This document shows positions 34,519 through 44,360 of a DNA stretch of 64,000 bases, one piece after another (position 1 is the first letter of the stretch; the number at the start of each line of letters is the position of its first letter). The notes beneath the pieces are model-generated. The model searched no databases and was not told the origin of the DNA. It saw nothing but the letters and a program-made list of their open reading frames with translations. A program made the translations under genes and the position numbers. This DNA is from Nitrospira sp. (GTDB lineage Bacteria > Nitrospirota > Nitrospiria > Nitrospirales > Nitrospiraceae): contig CP126122.1 of the NCBI GenBank assembly GCA_030123565.1, positions 4,230,800 to 4,294,799 of the forward strand, written 5' to 3'.

Positions 34519-34817
34519 CAGCCGGAATAGCTCGAATCCGAAACTATTTCATCTTTATCGAAGAACAGAATGGTTTGACATTCATTGGCCTTGAAGTTGA
34601 ATAACGGTGGGCTGGCCTTCCCTCCTGCGATTCGATTGTAAATCCATTTTTCTCCCCCGAAGAATCGAGAGGCCTTCGCATCAGGAGTCCCTAGCTCCTT
34701 TTCGATCCAGGCCTTATCCTTTCCCTTGTAACGGGTCAACGAGGCATCTAGGTATGGATTGTGGCTACAGGCTCCTGCCAGGAGCCAAATCACCAGAAGC
34801 CATGTTGGTATACGCAT
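34515..34817 (-). CDS. Small lipoprotein
   Basis: 100 aa with lipobox LLAGAC (Cys17). The mature part contains ELGTPDAKASRFFGGEKWIY, like the small SmpA/BamE-type or DUF-level lipoproteins that start 'LG.P' before a beta strand; no firm family. Tail-to-tail with the YHS gene. The 34818-35030 gap shows no gene. Confidence 0.65.
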   Translation of the reverse strand: MRIPTWLLVIWLLAGACSHNPYLDASLTRYKGKDKAWIEKELGTPDAKASRFFGGEKWIYNRIAGGKASPPLFNFKANECQTILFFDKDEIVSDSSYSGC

Positions 34818-35030
34818 AGGGGGTTATCCTCCAGAATCACAAGGCGGGGTTGTCGGCTTATTGGAATGCACGCGAAAAATTCTAGCGTTCACCGTTCTTC
34901 TCTGTCAAACGAATGCATCTTTGGAGGGTTGACGGATTGCCTTGCTCTTCGGTTACTTCTACAATAAAACGATGGAACATCGGGACTGACTGTTTCGGTG
35001 GGGGGAAGCTCAAGCAGAAAGGACATTGTC

Positions 35031-35678
35031 ATGAAGCTCTATCTCGATACGGCGAATGTAAAGGAAATCCAGGATGGGGCCAGCCTCGGCCTCATCGACG
35101 GGGTCACGACCAATCCCTCTCTCGTGGCAAAGGAGGGGCGAAGTTTCAAGGAAATGCTGCTCGAAATCTGTAACATGGTCGACGGGCCGATCAGTGCGGA
35201 AGTGGTCGCGGTCGAATCCGACGCCATGGTGAAAGAAGGTCGAGACCTGGCCAAGGTCCACAAGAACATCGTGGTCAAAGTGCCGCTCATTCCAGAGGGG
35301 CTTCGTGCCACGAAAAAGCTTGCAACGGAGGGAATTCGTGTGAATGTGACCCTGTGTTTTTCCCCCACTCAAGCCTTGTTGGCTGCCAAGGCGGGGGCAT
35401 GGTGCGTGTCTCCCTTTATCGGTCGCCTCGATGACGTCAGCTCGGACGGCATGGCATTGATCCGGCAGATCGTGACGATCTTCAGGAACTACGATTATAA
35501 AACCCAGGTGCTGGTCGCGAGTGTGCGACATCCTCAACATGTCGTGGAAGCGGCGCTGGCGGGGGGGCATATTTGCACGATGCCCTATGCGGTGTTCCAG
35601 CAGCTCGTGAAACATCCGCTGACCGATATCGGCCTGAAGAAGTTTCTTGCCGATTGGGATAAGCTGGCCAAAAAGTAG
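35031..35678 (+). CDS. Transaldolase / fructose-6-phosphate aldolase family
   Basis: A 215-aa short-type transaldolase. [27 protein letters not shown], the Schiff-base Lys in NIVVKVPL, and [10 protein letters not shown] are hallmark segments of the 'probable transaldolase' group (TalC/Fsa). Start set by AAAGGA upstream. Together with zwf it covers both arms of the pentose phosphate pathway. Whether it is transaldolase or F6P aldolase cannot be told from sequence alone. Confidence 0.93.
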   Translation: MKLYLDTANVKEIQDGASLGLIDGVTTNPSLVAKEGRSFKEMLLEICNMVDGPISAEVVAVESDAMVKEGRDLAKVHKNIVVKVPLIPEGLRATKKLATEGIRVNVTLCFSPTQALLAAKAGAWCVSPFIGRLDDVSSDGMALIRQIVTIFRNYDYKTQVLVASVRHPQHVVEAALAGGHICTMPYAVFQQLVKHPLTDIGLKKFLADWDKLAKK

Positions 35679-35692
35679 CGCGGCGAAAACGG

Positions 35693-36391
35693 TCAGCCAT
35701 TGAACGAAGCATTCGAGAGACGGCGTTTCGCCTGTTGAAAGATCCGGTGGAACATGGGCCTGGTCAGTTTACCGGTAAAGGTATTTTGTTGGCTCGGGTG
35801 GTAAGAGCCGATCAACGTCACTCCCCAAGGGAGATCGTAGGTTGCACCATGACCGAACTTGGGGAGTGGCGTGGGTGCGTCGAGTCCCAATTCGCGACAG
35901 GCCCTGAGATAGTGATCGAACGCAATCTTGCCCAACGTCACGACCACACGCACGTGCTTCAGGAGTCGCAGTTCACCAAGGACATATGGTTGACAGGCGA
36001 TAAATTCGTCCGGGGCCGGCTTGTTGGCCGGAGGGGCGCAACGCACGGTCGCGCCGATATAACAGTCGGCCAGGGCAAGACCGTCATCGACGTGTGTGGA
36101 AAGTGCCTGATTTGCGAAACCGAATCGGTGCAACGCTTCGTATAACCAATCCCCGCTGCGATCACCCGTGAAAATCCGTCCGGTTCGATTGCCGCCATGC
36201 GCGGCCGGAGCGAGGCCAAGGATGTAGAGTCTGGCTCGCGGATCTCCGAACCCCGGGATCGGCTTCCCCCAGTAAGACCATTCGCGGAACTGGCGCTTTT
36301 TTTGCCGAGCGATGGCTTCTCTGTAAGTGACCAACCGTGGGCAGCGTGTGCAGGAGACAATATCGGCATTGAGCATCGCGAGCGTGGACAT
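35693..36391 (-). CDS. Uracil-DNA glycosylase, family 5
   Basis: Removes uracil (and other deaminated bases) from DNA. CTRCPRL near the N-terminus gives two of the four cluster cysteines. GLAPAAHGGNRTGRIFTGD is the motif-A region typical of family-5 (UdgB) enzymes, with APAAHG lacking the catalytic Asp, and GSYHPSQQNT is motif B. 232 aa from MSTL; the frame opens further to 36451. Ends 14 bp from the transaldolase gene (convergent). Confidence 0.9.
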   Translation of the reverse strand: MSTLAMLNADIVSCTRCPRLVTYREAIARQKKRQFREWSYWGKPIPGFGDPRARLYILGLAPAAHGGNRTGRIFTGDRSGDWLYEALHRFGFANQALSTHVDDGLALADCYIGATVRCAPPANKPAPDEFIACQPYVLGELRLLKHVRVVVTLGKIAFDHYLRACRELGLDAPTPLPKFGHGATYDLPWGVTLIGSYHPSQQNTFTGKLTRPMFHRIFQQAKRRLSNASFNG

Positions 36392-36485
36392 GACGAGGGA
36401 GTGTATCAAAACGAGGAGTTGCTTGTCCCCTCGGAGGCTTGTTGGTAGCATGGGCGCTCAGGTTCACTGAAAGGACGACGAGGGT

Positions 36486-37568
36486 ATGCGGCATAAGGAT
36501 TGGGGCTTACGGCTGCTCGTACTATGTTTTCTGGCTCTCGGACTGGCACTGCTGTTTGGGGAGGTGTTCGTAACATCAAAAACTGCGGCGTCGGCCGCGT
36601 CCGATCCCAAGCCGGACGACGTTCGCAGCAGCCTGGATTCGGAACGGCCCGAGGGTGCGGCAACGAACGAGCCCGAGGCGGCGTCCGAGCTTGAAGACCG
36701 GTTGGTCATTCTTCCCGAGATCAAGCGGGAGGGCGAACGATTTTTCCTCAGCTCCTTCAAGTTGCCGGACAAATTGACGTTCGCCGGCCAGCCGATCCCC
36801 CTGGATAATTGGCAGGTCCGGGAGCGTATCGAGTACGAGTTCTATCAATTCCTCGAAGATCAAGGCGAAAGCATCATTTTGGCGAAACGGACGGGCCGTT
36901 GTTTTGCGCCGGCAGAAAAACAGCTGGCCGATGCCGGGTTGCCGGATGATTTGAAATATATGTTGCTGGTCGAGAGCAAGTGCATCGCCGCCGCCTACTC
37001 GCGGGCCAAAGCCTCCGGTCCCTGGCAATTCATCAACTCCACCGGGAAGCGCTACAAGTTGCACAGTGATCGCTGGCTCGATGAGCGCCGCAACCTTGAA
37101 ATGTCCACCGAGGCGGCCATCAAGTACCTGCGCTACCTCCGGGATCTGCAGCAGGGCGACTGGTTCCTGGCGATGGCCTCCTACAATGCCGGCGAGGATC
37201 GCGTGCGTAAATTGATCAAGGAGCAGAAGGTCAATGACTTCTGGCGCATGCACGGCCCACGAGAAACCATGCGGTATGTGCCGCGGATCATTGCGGCAAA
37301 AGAAATCTATTCCCAGCCTGAAAAGTATCTCGGTCTGACCAAGAAGGATCTCTATCCTCCGTTGGAGACGGAAACGGTCACGGTGACGATCAAGGAGCCG
37401 CAACGCCGCCTCACGTCGATTGCCGAGGAGTACGGGACCTATTTCCTCGAATTGAAGATGCTCAATCCGGAGTTCACGAAGGACTACTTGCCAAAGGGAA
37501 CCTACCAGGTTAAGGTGCCGCGACAGACCTGTCCGAATCGCTGTTTCAAACAAGATAAACTGCCGTAG
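36486..37568 (+). CDS. Lytic transglycosylase (MltD-like)
   Basis: 360 aa. A signal anchor/signal peptide (LRLLVLCFLALGLALLFGEV), an acidic linker, then an SLT domain: LKYMLLVESKCIAAAYSRAK with the catalytic Glu, GPWQFINSTGK, and MASYNAGEDRV. The C-terminal TSIAEEYGTYFLELKMLNP resembles a LysM-like peptidoglycan-binding repeat. Cleaves glycan strands in the periplasm. Followed 9 bp later by the glycerate kinase gene, but the functions seem unrelated. Confidence 0.88.
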   Translation: MRHKDWGLRLLVLCFLALGLALLFGEVFVTSKTAASAASDPKPDDVRSSLDSERPEGAATNEPEAASELEDRLVILPEIKREGERFFLSSFKLPDKLTFAGQPIPLDNWQVRERIEYEFYQFLEDQGESIILAKRTGRCFAPAEKQLADAGLPDDLKYMLLVESKCIAAAYSRAKASGPWQFINSTGKRYKLHSDRWLDERRNLEMSTEAAIKYLRYLRDLQQGDWFLAMASYNAGEDRVRKLIKEQKVNDFWRMHGPRETMRYVPRIIAAKEIYSQPEKYLGLTKKDLYPPLETETVTVTIKEPQRRLTSIAEEYGTYFLELKMLNPEFTKDYLPKGTYQVKVPRQTCPNRCFKQDKLP

Positions 37569-37576
37569 TTTTCACG

Positions 37577-38914
37577 ATGCAAATCGGTGTCCTGCAGCCT
37601 GGAACCAGAGCCCTCCTCACCAGGCTTTTGCAGGCGGGATTGCGGACGGTCGATCCCTATGAGGCGGTCTGCCGCCATGTCCGATTGCAGCGGGGACGAC
37701 TCACCATCGGCTCGCGGCAGTACCCTCTCCAGAAACAGAACCGAATCGTGGTCGTCGGGGCAGGGAAGGCCTCGGCTCGCATGGCCCAGGCATTGGAGCA
37801 CCGGTTGGGGGCGCGGATCGACAGGGGCCTGGTGGTGGTGAAATACGGCCACGGCGCACCGACGAAGAAGATTCGCATCGTAGAAGCCGGGCATCCGGTC
37901 CCGGATGCTCGCGGCCTTCAGGCCGGCCGCGCGATCCTGAAACTGGTTCGGACGCTGAAGCCGGACGACCTCCTCATCGTGCTCCTGTCCGGCGGAGCAT
38001 CGAGTCTCCTGCCGGCACCGGCCCCCGGTATGAGCCTCAAGGATAAACAGCAGACCACCAAGTTGTTACTCAGGTCCGGTGCGACGATCCAGGAGATGAA
38101 CGCCGTTCGCAAGCACCTCTCCCAAGTGAAGGGAGGGCAACTTGCGTCTGCCACCGCCGCCCCTGTGGCAAGCCTGATTCTGTCCGACGTGATCGGGAAT
38201 GACCTCGGTACCATCGGGTCCGGTCCGACCGCACCGGATTCCACCACATTCCGCGAGGCCTGGGCGATTCTTGAACGGTACCGAGTGACGACGCGTATTC
38301 CCGCGTCCGTACGCCGCCGGTTGCGGGCGGGGATCGACAAGACCGTGGCGGAAACACCAAAGGCCGGAGCGTCGCTCTTTCGCCGTGTGCACAATGTTCT
38401 CATCGGAGACAATCAGGCGGCGGTCGATGCCGTCGCGAAGGCAGCGAAGAAGGAGGGGCTACACAGGCTGATCCTCTCGACGACCGTTACGGGAGAGGCG
38501 CGAGAGATCGCCAAACTGTTCGGTGCCATGGCGCGGGAAATCGCCTCATGCGGACGCCCGGTTCGCCGCCCCTGCTGTGTGATCGCAGGCGGGGAAACCA
38601 CTGTGACGGTCCGGGGACAGGGGCGGGGCGGGCGGGCCCAGGAGTTTGCCTTGGCGGCGGCAATGGAAATCGCCGGGTTGCCCGATGTGTGGGTGGCAGG
38701 CTTCGCCACCGACGGCACGGACGGGCCGACTTCCGTGGCGGGGGCCGTTGTGGATGGTGAGACCGTCGCGCGGGCGAAGCAAGGGAAGCTGAATCTGCTC
38801 CGCGCGCTCCAGGACAACAATGCCTACCCCTTCTTCAAGAAGCTCGACGGCCATATCGTGACCGGTCCTACCGGGACCAATGTGAACGACCTTTACCTCC
38901 TCCTCGCGCTGTAG
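37577..38914 (+). CDS. Glycerate 2-kinase (MOFRL family)
   Basis: Phosphorylates D-glycerate to 2-phosphoglycerate. 445 aa: N-terminal GckA domain (VVVGAGKASARMAQALE, LLSGGASSLLPAPA) and C-terminal MOFRL domain (GGETTVTVRGQGRGGRAQE, ATDGTDGPT). The product feeds enolase and thus PEP, fitting the PEP-utilising gene 15 bp downstream. Confidence 0.92.
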   Translation: MQIGVLQPGTRALLTRLLQAGLRTVDPYEAVCRHVRLQRGRLTIGSRQYPLQKQNRIVVVGAGKASARMAQALEHRLGARIDRGLVVVKYGHGAPTKKIRIVEAGHPVPDARGLQAGRAILKLVRTLKPDDLLIVLLSGGASSLLPAPAPGMSLKDKQQTTKLLLRSGATIQEMNAVRKHLSQVKGGQLASATAAPVASLILSDVIGNDLGTIGSGPTAPDSTTFREAWAILERYRVTTRIPASVRRRLRAGIDKTVAETPKAGASLFRRVHNVLIGDNQAAVDAVAKAAKKEGLHRLILSTTVTGEAREIAKLFGAMAREIASCGRPVRRPCCVIAGGETTVTVRGQGRGGRAQEFALAAAMEIAGLPDVWVAGFATDGTDGPTSVAGAVVDGETVARAKQGKLNLLRALQDNNAYPFFKKLDGHIVTGPTGTNVNDLYLLLAL

Positions 38915-38929
38915 GTACCATTCCAATCC

Positions 38930-41557
38930 ATGGCTGATCCACTGATTCTTTCCCTGGAGGAAAGTCACGATCCCAGTCTCGTCGGCGGCAAGGCAGCAGG
39001 CTTGGCGAAGCTGCTCGCAGCAGGTTTCGCGGTGCCGCGAGGCTTCTGTGTCACGACAGCCCTCTACCGGCGTTGCCTGGAAGCAGCCGGACTCGATATG
39101 ACGGAGCTCTGGAAGAAGACCTTGGGTTCATCAGACACGCAACGAGCGCAGCACCGGGCCAGGATTCAACGGCTGTTGCTGGAGCAGCCATGGCCGGCTG
39201 GATTCCAGACTGAATTAGACGGATGGCTGATGAGCCTTACAGACAGGCCCTCGATTCGTTGGGCCGTGCGTTCTTCCGCCACCAATGAAGATACGGCAGA
39301 GCTGAGTGCCGCAGGCCTCTATCGCACGGCGCTCGGACAGGCGCCGGAGGAAGTGCTGCGCGCCATTCGTGACTGCTGGATTTCCCTGTGGGACGAACAG
39401 GGTTTCCGATACCTACTGCGGTTCGGGACGGAACAAGCCTGCCCGGCGATGGCCGTGGTGATTCAACCCATGCTCGATGCAAAAATTGCGGGCGTGGCCT
39501 ACTCGATTCACCCTGTCACCGGGCGAACCACCCAAGTGGCTATCAACGCCGTGCCGGGCCTCGCCTCGTCGTTCGTCAATGGGGACGTTACGCCGGATCA
39601 GTATGTCGTGGAGGTAGGGGAATCACTCCGGCCGGTGCTGGTCCGTCGGCGTCTCTTAGCCGAGAAACCACGGAAGGTGGTGATGACAGCGGAGGGAGTG
39701 CAACCGGAACCGATTCCGACTCTTGAACGACGGCAATCGTCCTTGTCCGACGAGCAACTCTTCGAGCTTGCTCGACTGGCGAAACAAATCGAGGCGGTGT
39801 TCCGCTGTCCGGTCGATGTCGAATGGGTGTGGGATAATGAGCGGCTGTGGATCGTGCAGGCCCGTCCGATCACAGGGGTGAAACCGTCGCATGGGCTGAC
39901 GAACGATGACTGTGAGTGGACGAGGGCCAATTTCAAAGAAACCATGCCGGAATTGCCGAGTCCGCTCGGACTCTCGTTTCTTGTGCGATTCATGGAGGCA
40001 TACATCATCACTCCCTATCGCCGTCTCGGTTGTACGATTCCAGAAGGGCTTTCGTCGGTGCGTCTGTTGCACGGACGTCCCTACCTCAACGTGACCCTGT
40101 TTTACTCGCTGGTCGTGCAACTTCATGGCGATCCCGCGTATTTGACCGAACAGATGGGCGGCGAGCCCCTGACCTTCACCCCTGCTGTACGACCGCTCGG
40201 GCCGTTCACCCTCGCCCGTGCCGGCCTCAGCATGGTGTGGGAATGGCGCAGGGTGACGACGCAGGCCTCCGAAAATTTTTCCGCCATGAAACAGATGGCG
40301 GAGACCTATCGGCCGGATCGCATCGAGCATCTCTCGGTGCAGGAACTGTCCACGGCCCTCGACAATCTGGGGCGATGGCTCGATGAGCACGAAATCACCT
40401 TCGGCATTGCCGGAGGCGTGGCGCAATGTCTCCAGGCGATGGGCAGGTTTCTGCCCGGATGGCTCGGTTCTGACTGGCGAGCGCTGCTCAATGCCTCTGT
40501 GCAAGGGCAGGGGAATGTGATCAGTGCGCAACAGATTGTGCGGCTGGCCGAGCTTGTTGAGGTCGCGCGGAGAGAACCCTCGGTTCAACGTCGGTTCCAG
40601 ACGGAAGCCTGGACGGTGGATGGACTTCGAGAAGCATTCAGGGGTACGGAATTTCTTCGATTGTTCCAGCAGTACCTTGCCGACTATGGACATCGCGCAG
40701 TCGGAGAGTCCGACATCATGTCTCCGCGCATCGCGGACCAGCCGGAGGTCATTGTGGCGCTGTTGCAGCAGCAGGTGCGTTCAGGTGAGACGGCCTCTCC
40801 CGAGGAGATGTTGTCGCGGCAAGTCCGGCGGCGCGAGGAGGCACTGGCTGAGATCAAGCGGCGATTCGGCCGGCGGCGTCCCCGCTGGGTCGTCTTTCGT
40901 TGGTGGTATAGGCGGCTGGTCAGATTTTGTGTCCTGCGAGAGGAAAATCGTCACCATTTGATGTATTACTCCGCTGCGGCGCGCCATCTTCTGCTCCGTC
41001 TCGGAGAACGGATGGTGGAACAGGGAACCCTGACCCTGCGCGAGGACGTGTTTTACCTCACCCTGGACGAACGAACCGCCCTGGTCGTGGGATCAACACG
41101 CGACTGGAAGGGACTTGTGAGGGATCGTCGCGAAGAGCGTCTACGAAACGAGACCTTGCAGGTGCCGGACACCGTTCGAGATTGGCAGGAGGTCGCCGAT
41201 CGAGGCATCCTGCCGAGCGATCTCGGCAGGGACGGGGTCTTGCGCGGGATTGCCGTCAGTGCCGGGCTGGTCAGCGGCCCGGTGCGGCTGGTTCGATCGA
41301 CCGCGGATTGGAAGCGGGTGCAAGCCGGTGACATTCTTGTCGTGCCGGTGATCGATCCCGGCATGGTCCCGCTCTTTGGCATGGCGGCAGGCCTGGTGGC
41401 GGAAATGGGAGGGACACTTTCGCACGGAGCGATCATCGCTCGGGAACACGGCCTTCCGGCCCTGGTCAATGTACCCTATGCCACCAGTCTTTTGTGCGAA
41501 AACGAACAGATTCAGATGGATAGTACGAGCGGCACCATCCGACGATCGGTCGCTTGA
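38930..41557 (+). CDS. PEP-synthase / rifampicin-phosphotransferase-like enzyme
   Basis: 875 aa. An N-terminal ATP-binding PPDK_N-type domain (GGKAAGLAKLLAAGFAVPRG; RSSATNEDTAELSAAGLY; EWVWDNERLWIVQARPI), a large middle linker, and a C-terminal phosphohistidine domain, GGTLSHGAIIAREHGLPALV, with His832. This order is that of rifampicin phosphotransferase and PEP-synthase-like proteins; the C-terminal PEP-binding barrel of true PEP synthase/PPDK is absent. Substrate unknown. Next to glycerate 2-kinase. Confidence 0.8.
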   Translation: MADPLILSLEESHDPSLVGGKAAGLAKLLAAGFAVPRGFCVTTALYRRCLEAAGLDMTELWKKTLGSSDTQRAQHRARIQRLLLEQPWPAGFQTELDGWLMSLTDRPSIRWAVRSSATNEDTAELSAAGLYRTALGQAPEEVLRAIRDCWISLWDEQGFRYLLRFGTEQACPAMAVVIQPMLDAKIAGVAYSIHPVTGRTTQVAINAVPGLASSFVNGDVTPDQYVVEVGESLRPVLVRRRLLAEKPRKVVMTAEGVQPEPIPTLERRQSSLSDEQLFELARLAKQIEAVFRCPVDVEWVWDNERLWIVQARPITGVKPSHGLTNDDCEWTRANFKETMPELPSPLGLSFLVRFMEAYIITPYRRLGCTIPEGLSSVRLLHGRPYLNVTLFYSLVVQLHGDPAYLTEQMGGEPLTFTPAVRPLGPFTLARAGLSMVWEWRRVTTQASENFSAMKQMAETYRPDRIEHLSVQELSTALDNLGRWLDEHEITFGIAGGVAQCLQAMGRFLPGWLGSDWRALLNASVQGQGNVISAQQIVRLAELVEVARREPSVQRRFQTEAWTVDGLREAFRGTEFLRLFQQYLADYGHRAVGESDIMSPRIADQPEVIVALLQQQVRSGETASPEEMLSRQVRRREEALAEIKRRFGRRRPRWVVFRWWYRRLVRFCVLREENRHHLMYYSAAARHLLLRLGERMVEQGTLTLREDVFYLTLDERTALVVGSTRDWKGLVRDRREERLRNETLQVPDTVRDWQEVADRGILPSDLGRDGVLRGIAVSAGLVSGPVRLVRSTADWKRVQAGDILVVPVIDPGMVPLFGMAAGLVAEMGGTLSHGAIIAREHGLPALVNVPYATSLLCENEQIQMDSTSGTIRRSVA

Positions 41558-41653
41558 CGTTTCCATCCATTTTTCGTAGTCTCTACGGGATTTCCCTACA
41601 ACGAGCAGGCGAGAGGAATTCCAGCCATTCCGGGTGTGTCGTAGGGAAGCATC

Positions 41654-43069
41654 ATGATCGACCTCCATTCCGCGACATTCCTGATCGGTATCGTTGTCGG
41701 CCTGGTCGTGGGCGTTCTGCTCGCCGGTTGGTGGGTGACGTCTCGCGTCCAATCGCGTCTCCATGCGCAGTTGATCGAGAGTGGAGAACGGGCGCAGCGG
41801 GCCGACGTGCTGGCCGCATCGCTGCAACAACAGTTGGATGACCGGTCTGCAGAGGTGGGACAGTTGCGGCAAGCACTGGCCGAATCCCAGCAGGCCAGGA
41901 CGAAAGCCGAGACGCGCATGGAGGAAGTCGCACGCAGTCTGGAGGACCAGAAGACCGTGTTGGCGCAGGCGCGACAGGAGCTGCACGAATCCTTCGAGGC
42001 CCTGTCCGGCCAGGCCTTGAAACAGAATAACGAGGCCTTTTTGAATCTCGCGCGTGCGTCGTTTGAGACGTTGCAGGCGGAGGCCAAGGGAGAATTGTCG
42101 CAGCGGCAACAGGCGATCGACGATCTGGTGAAACCGCTGGAGGAGTCACTGCGCCGCTACGAAGAACAACTGCGGCAGGCCGAGCAGATCAGGCAGCGGG
42201 AATATGGCGGGCTGGATCAGCAGTTGAAGTTCATGGCCGAGTCGCACCAGCGACTCCAGCAGGAAACCAGCAATCTGGTCAAGGCCTTGCGGACCCCGTC
42301 CGTGCGCGGGCGTTGGGGGGAGATGACCTTGCGCCGCGTGGCCGAACTCGCGGGCATGGTCGCCCATTGCGATTTCGTCGAACAGGATACGGTAGGATCA
42401 ATGGAGGGGCTCTTGCGTCCCGACATGGTCGTGTACTTGCCGGGCGGCAGACAGATCGTGGTCGATGCCAAAACGGTGCTGGCTGCCTACCTCGACGCCT
42501 ATGAGTCGCAGGACGATCAGCAGCGGCAGGCGCATTTGCTCCGTCATGCGGGCCAGGTACGGACGAGGATGGATGCGCTCAGCCTCAAGGCCTATTGGAC
42601 TCAGTTCGCTCAGGCGCCCGAATTCGTCGTGCTCTTTCTGCCCGGCGAGCAATTTCTCGGTGCAGCGTTGGAGCAGGATCCCACGCTGATCGAAGACGGT
42701 TTTGCCCAGGGCATCGTGCTGGCGACGCCGACCACGCTGATGGCGCTCCTGCGCGCCGTGGCCTATGGCTGGAGGCAGGAGCAATTGACCGAGCATGCCG
42801 AACAGGCCGGCCGGCTGGGGAAAGACCTGTACGAACGGATGGCCGTCCTGACCGACCACCTCAACGACATCGGCCAGGCCCTGGGAAAGAGCGTCGCGGC
42901 CTACAACAAGGCGGTCGGCTCGCTGGAATCGAGGGTGTTGCCGGCGGCGCGGAAGTTCAAAGAACTGGGGATTTCATCGGAGAAAGAGATTGGATCGTTG
43001 GAAGCGGCCGATATCGCGCCGAGGACGGGGCTTCCGTTTACGGAGGAAAATGTGAGGACATTGGGATGA
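41654..43069 (+). CDS. rmuC: DNA recombination protein RmuC
   Basis: 471 aa: N-terminal TM anchor (FLIGIVVGLVVGVLLAGWWV), long coiled coil (about 35-200), then the RmuC nuclease-like domain with GRWGEMTLRRVAELAGM, RPDMVVYLPGGRQIVVDAK and EFVVLFLPGEQFL. The family limits DNA inversions at short inverted repeats. The stop overlaps the next gene (ATGA). Confidence 0.94.
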   Translation: MIDLHSATFLIGIVVGLVVGVLLAGWWVTSRVQSRLHAQLIESGERAQRADVLAASLQQQLDDRSAEVGQLRQALAESQQARTKAETRMEEVARSLEDQKTVLAQARQELHESFEALSGQALKQNNEAFLNLARASFETLQAEAKGELSQRQQAIDDLVKPLEESLRRYEEQLRQAEQIRQREYGGLDQQLKFMAESHQRLQQETSNLVKALRTPSVRGRWGEMTLRRVAELAGMVAHCDFVEQDTVGSMEGLLRPDMVVYLPGGRQIVVDAKTVLAAYLDAYESQDDQQRQAHLLRHAGQVRTRMDALSLKAYWTQFAQAPEFVVLFLPGEQFLGAALEQDPTLIEDGFAQGIVLATPTTLMALLRAVAYGWRQEQLTEHAEQAGRLGKDLYERMAVLTDHLNDIGQALGKSVAAYNKAVGSLESRVLPAARKFKELGISSEKEIGSLEAADIAPRTGLPFTEENVRTLG

Positions 43070-43494
43070 TCGATCAGCAGGCGATGGTGGAAGAGTTTCA
43101 TCGGAAGTTCGAGATTGCCGTCAATGCAGTGCCGACGATCCCGGAGGAGGCGATTCATCAACTGCGGGTGCGGCTGATTCAAGAGGAGTTCGATGAACTC
43201 AAGGAAGCGATGGCGGTCAAGGACCTCACAGGCATCGCGAAGGAACTGGCCGATCTGTTGTATGTGGTCTACGGAACGGCTGTGTCCTATGGGGTGGACA
43301 TGGAGCCGGTGTTTCAAGAGGTCCATCGGTCGAACTTGAGCAAGGTCGGGGGCTACAAGCGGGCCGATGGAAAATGGGTCAAACCACCGACCTATTCTCC
43401 GGCTCAGGTGGCGCCTCTGATCGCGGCGCAAGTTGCTGGAAGCATCCTGTCCGCCTCGACCATGGTGGCGGGGTCCCACGTGTCAGAGTCGTAG
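43066..43494 (+). CDS. MazG-like/PRA-PH-fold nucleotide pyrophosphohydrolase
   Basis: 142 aa. All-alpha NTP pyrophosphatase pattern: LIQEEFDELKEAMA (ExxE) and IAKELADLLYVVYGTAV (ExxD), followed by HRSNLSKVGG. Likely hydrolyses a (d)NTP to the monophosphate; house-cleaning role. The ATG overlaps the rmuC stop, so it is translated with rmuC. C-terminal 25 residues are Ala/Ser-rich and probably disordered. Confidence 0.85.
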   Translation: MIDQQAMVEEFHRKFEIAVNAVPTIPEEAIHQLRVRLIQEEFDELKEAMAVKDLTGIAKELADLLYVVYGTAVSYGVDMEPVFQEVHRSNLSKVGGYKRADGKWVKPPTYSPAQVAPLIAAQVAGSILSASTMVAGSHVSES

Positions 43495-43495
43495 G

Positions 43496-44005
43496 ATGAA
43501 AGAGCTTCATTGTCCGGCGTGCGGGACGCCCTTTGTCAGAGTGACTTCCGGGTCCAGCCTCGTCGAGAAGGCTCTGAATCGTTTCCACGTCTTCCAATTC
43601 CGATGTCAGCTCTGCACCACCCGCTTTCGCGCCAGGAGGCCGGGAAATCGGCAGACATCGCAGGCGTTCGACCGCCGCGAGTATCGTCGGCTGCGGGCCA
43701 ATTTCGTGGCATCGTTGGTCCTGGATCAACCGGCGGTGGACGGCCTCGTCACCGACATCTCCATGGGCGGATGCACCTTGCGGGCGACCACGCCGCTTCC
43801 GCGCGGCACATTCGTGAAGGTGCTGTTGCGCGCTCCCGGCGGACAGCCCGACATCAAGATCGACGCAGCCATGATTTGCTCGATCCAGCCGCTCTCGATC
43901 GGGGTAAAATTCCTCGAATTTCACCCCGACGACAAACAACGGATGGGCCAACTGGTCCTCGATCTCCTCGCTTCTCAACACCTGCCTCCCAACGTCAGCG
44001 CCTAG
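43496..44005 (+). CDS. Zinc-ribbon and PilZ fusion protein
   Basis: 169 aa. Residues 1-50: CPACGTPFVRV ... FQFRCQLCTTRFRARRPG, a two-knuckle zinc ribbon very like the two stand-alone 47-aa proteins at 16423 and 16782. Residues 60-160: PilZ domain with RREYRRLR and DISMGG, so c-di-GMP binding is expected. ATG lies 2 bp after the MazG-like stop (TAGGATG). A c-di-GMP sensor with a nucleic-acid or protein-binding zinc module is the likely design. Confidence 0.82.
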   Translation: MKELHCPACGTPFVRVTSGSSLVEKALNRFHVFQFRCQLCTTRFRARRPGNRQTSQAFDRREYRRLRANFVASLVLDQPAVDGLVTDISMGGCTLRATTPLPRGTFVKVLLRAPGGQPDIKIDAAMICSIQPLSIGVKFLEFHPDDKQRMGQLVLDLLASQHLPPNVSA

Positions 44006-44108
44006 CACCGTTCGTAGTCGTTTTTTCCAACCGCTGGTCTGGCGATTTCCGTGAAAAGGGCGATGGTTCATATTGACATATTGATGCCATTGCAATATGT
44101 CTTGATGC

Positions 44109-44360
44109 ATGCGGACAACGGTTCGGCTGGATGACCAATTACTCAGAGCCGCCAAGCGATTCGCCCATGACACAGGGAAGTCCCTGACGGCCGTGATCGA
44201 GGACGCCCTTAGGCTGCTGCTTTCGCCTCGTGCGGCGAAAGCACCTCGCAAACGGATCAAACTCACCACGGTTTCCGGTCAGGGTGTTCGACCAGGGGTC
44301 GATCTTGACGACTCCGCAGCACTCTTGGCCGTCATGGAAGAACCCCGTGGTCCTGCTTGA
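44109..44360 (+). CDS. VapB-type antitoxin
   Basis: 83 aa. MRTTVRLDDQLLRAAKRFAH and GKSLTAVIEDALRLLL form a ribbon-helix-helix domain; the C-terminal tail would bind the toxin. Overlaps the PIN toxin start by 14 nt. VapB-type proteins repress their own promoter. Confidence 0.88.
   Translation: MRTTVRLDDQLLRAAKRFAHDTGKSLTAVIEDALRLLLSPRAAKAPRKRIKLTTVSGQGVRPGVDLDDSAALLAVMEEPRGPA

Noticed and set aside
34930-34990. Possible promoter before the transaldolase gene (TTGACG and TACAAT)
   Set aside because: The spacer between the two boxes is 25 bp, too long for a sigma-70 promoter.
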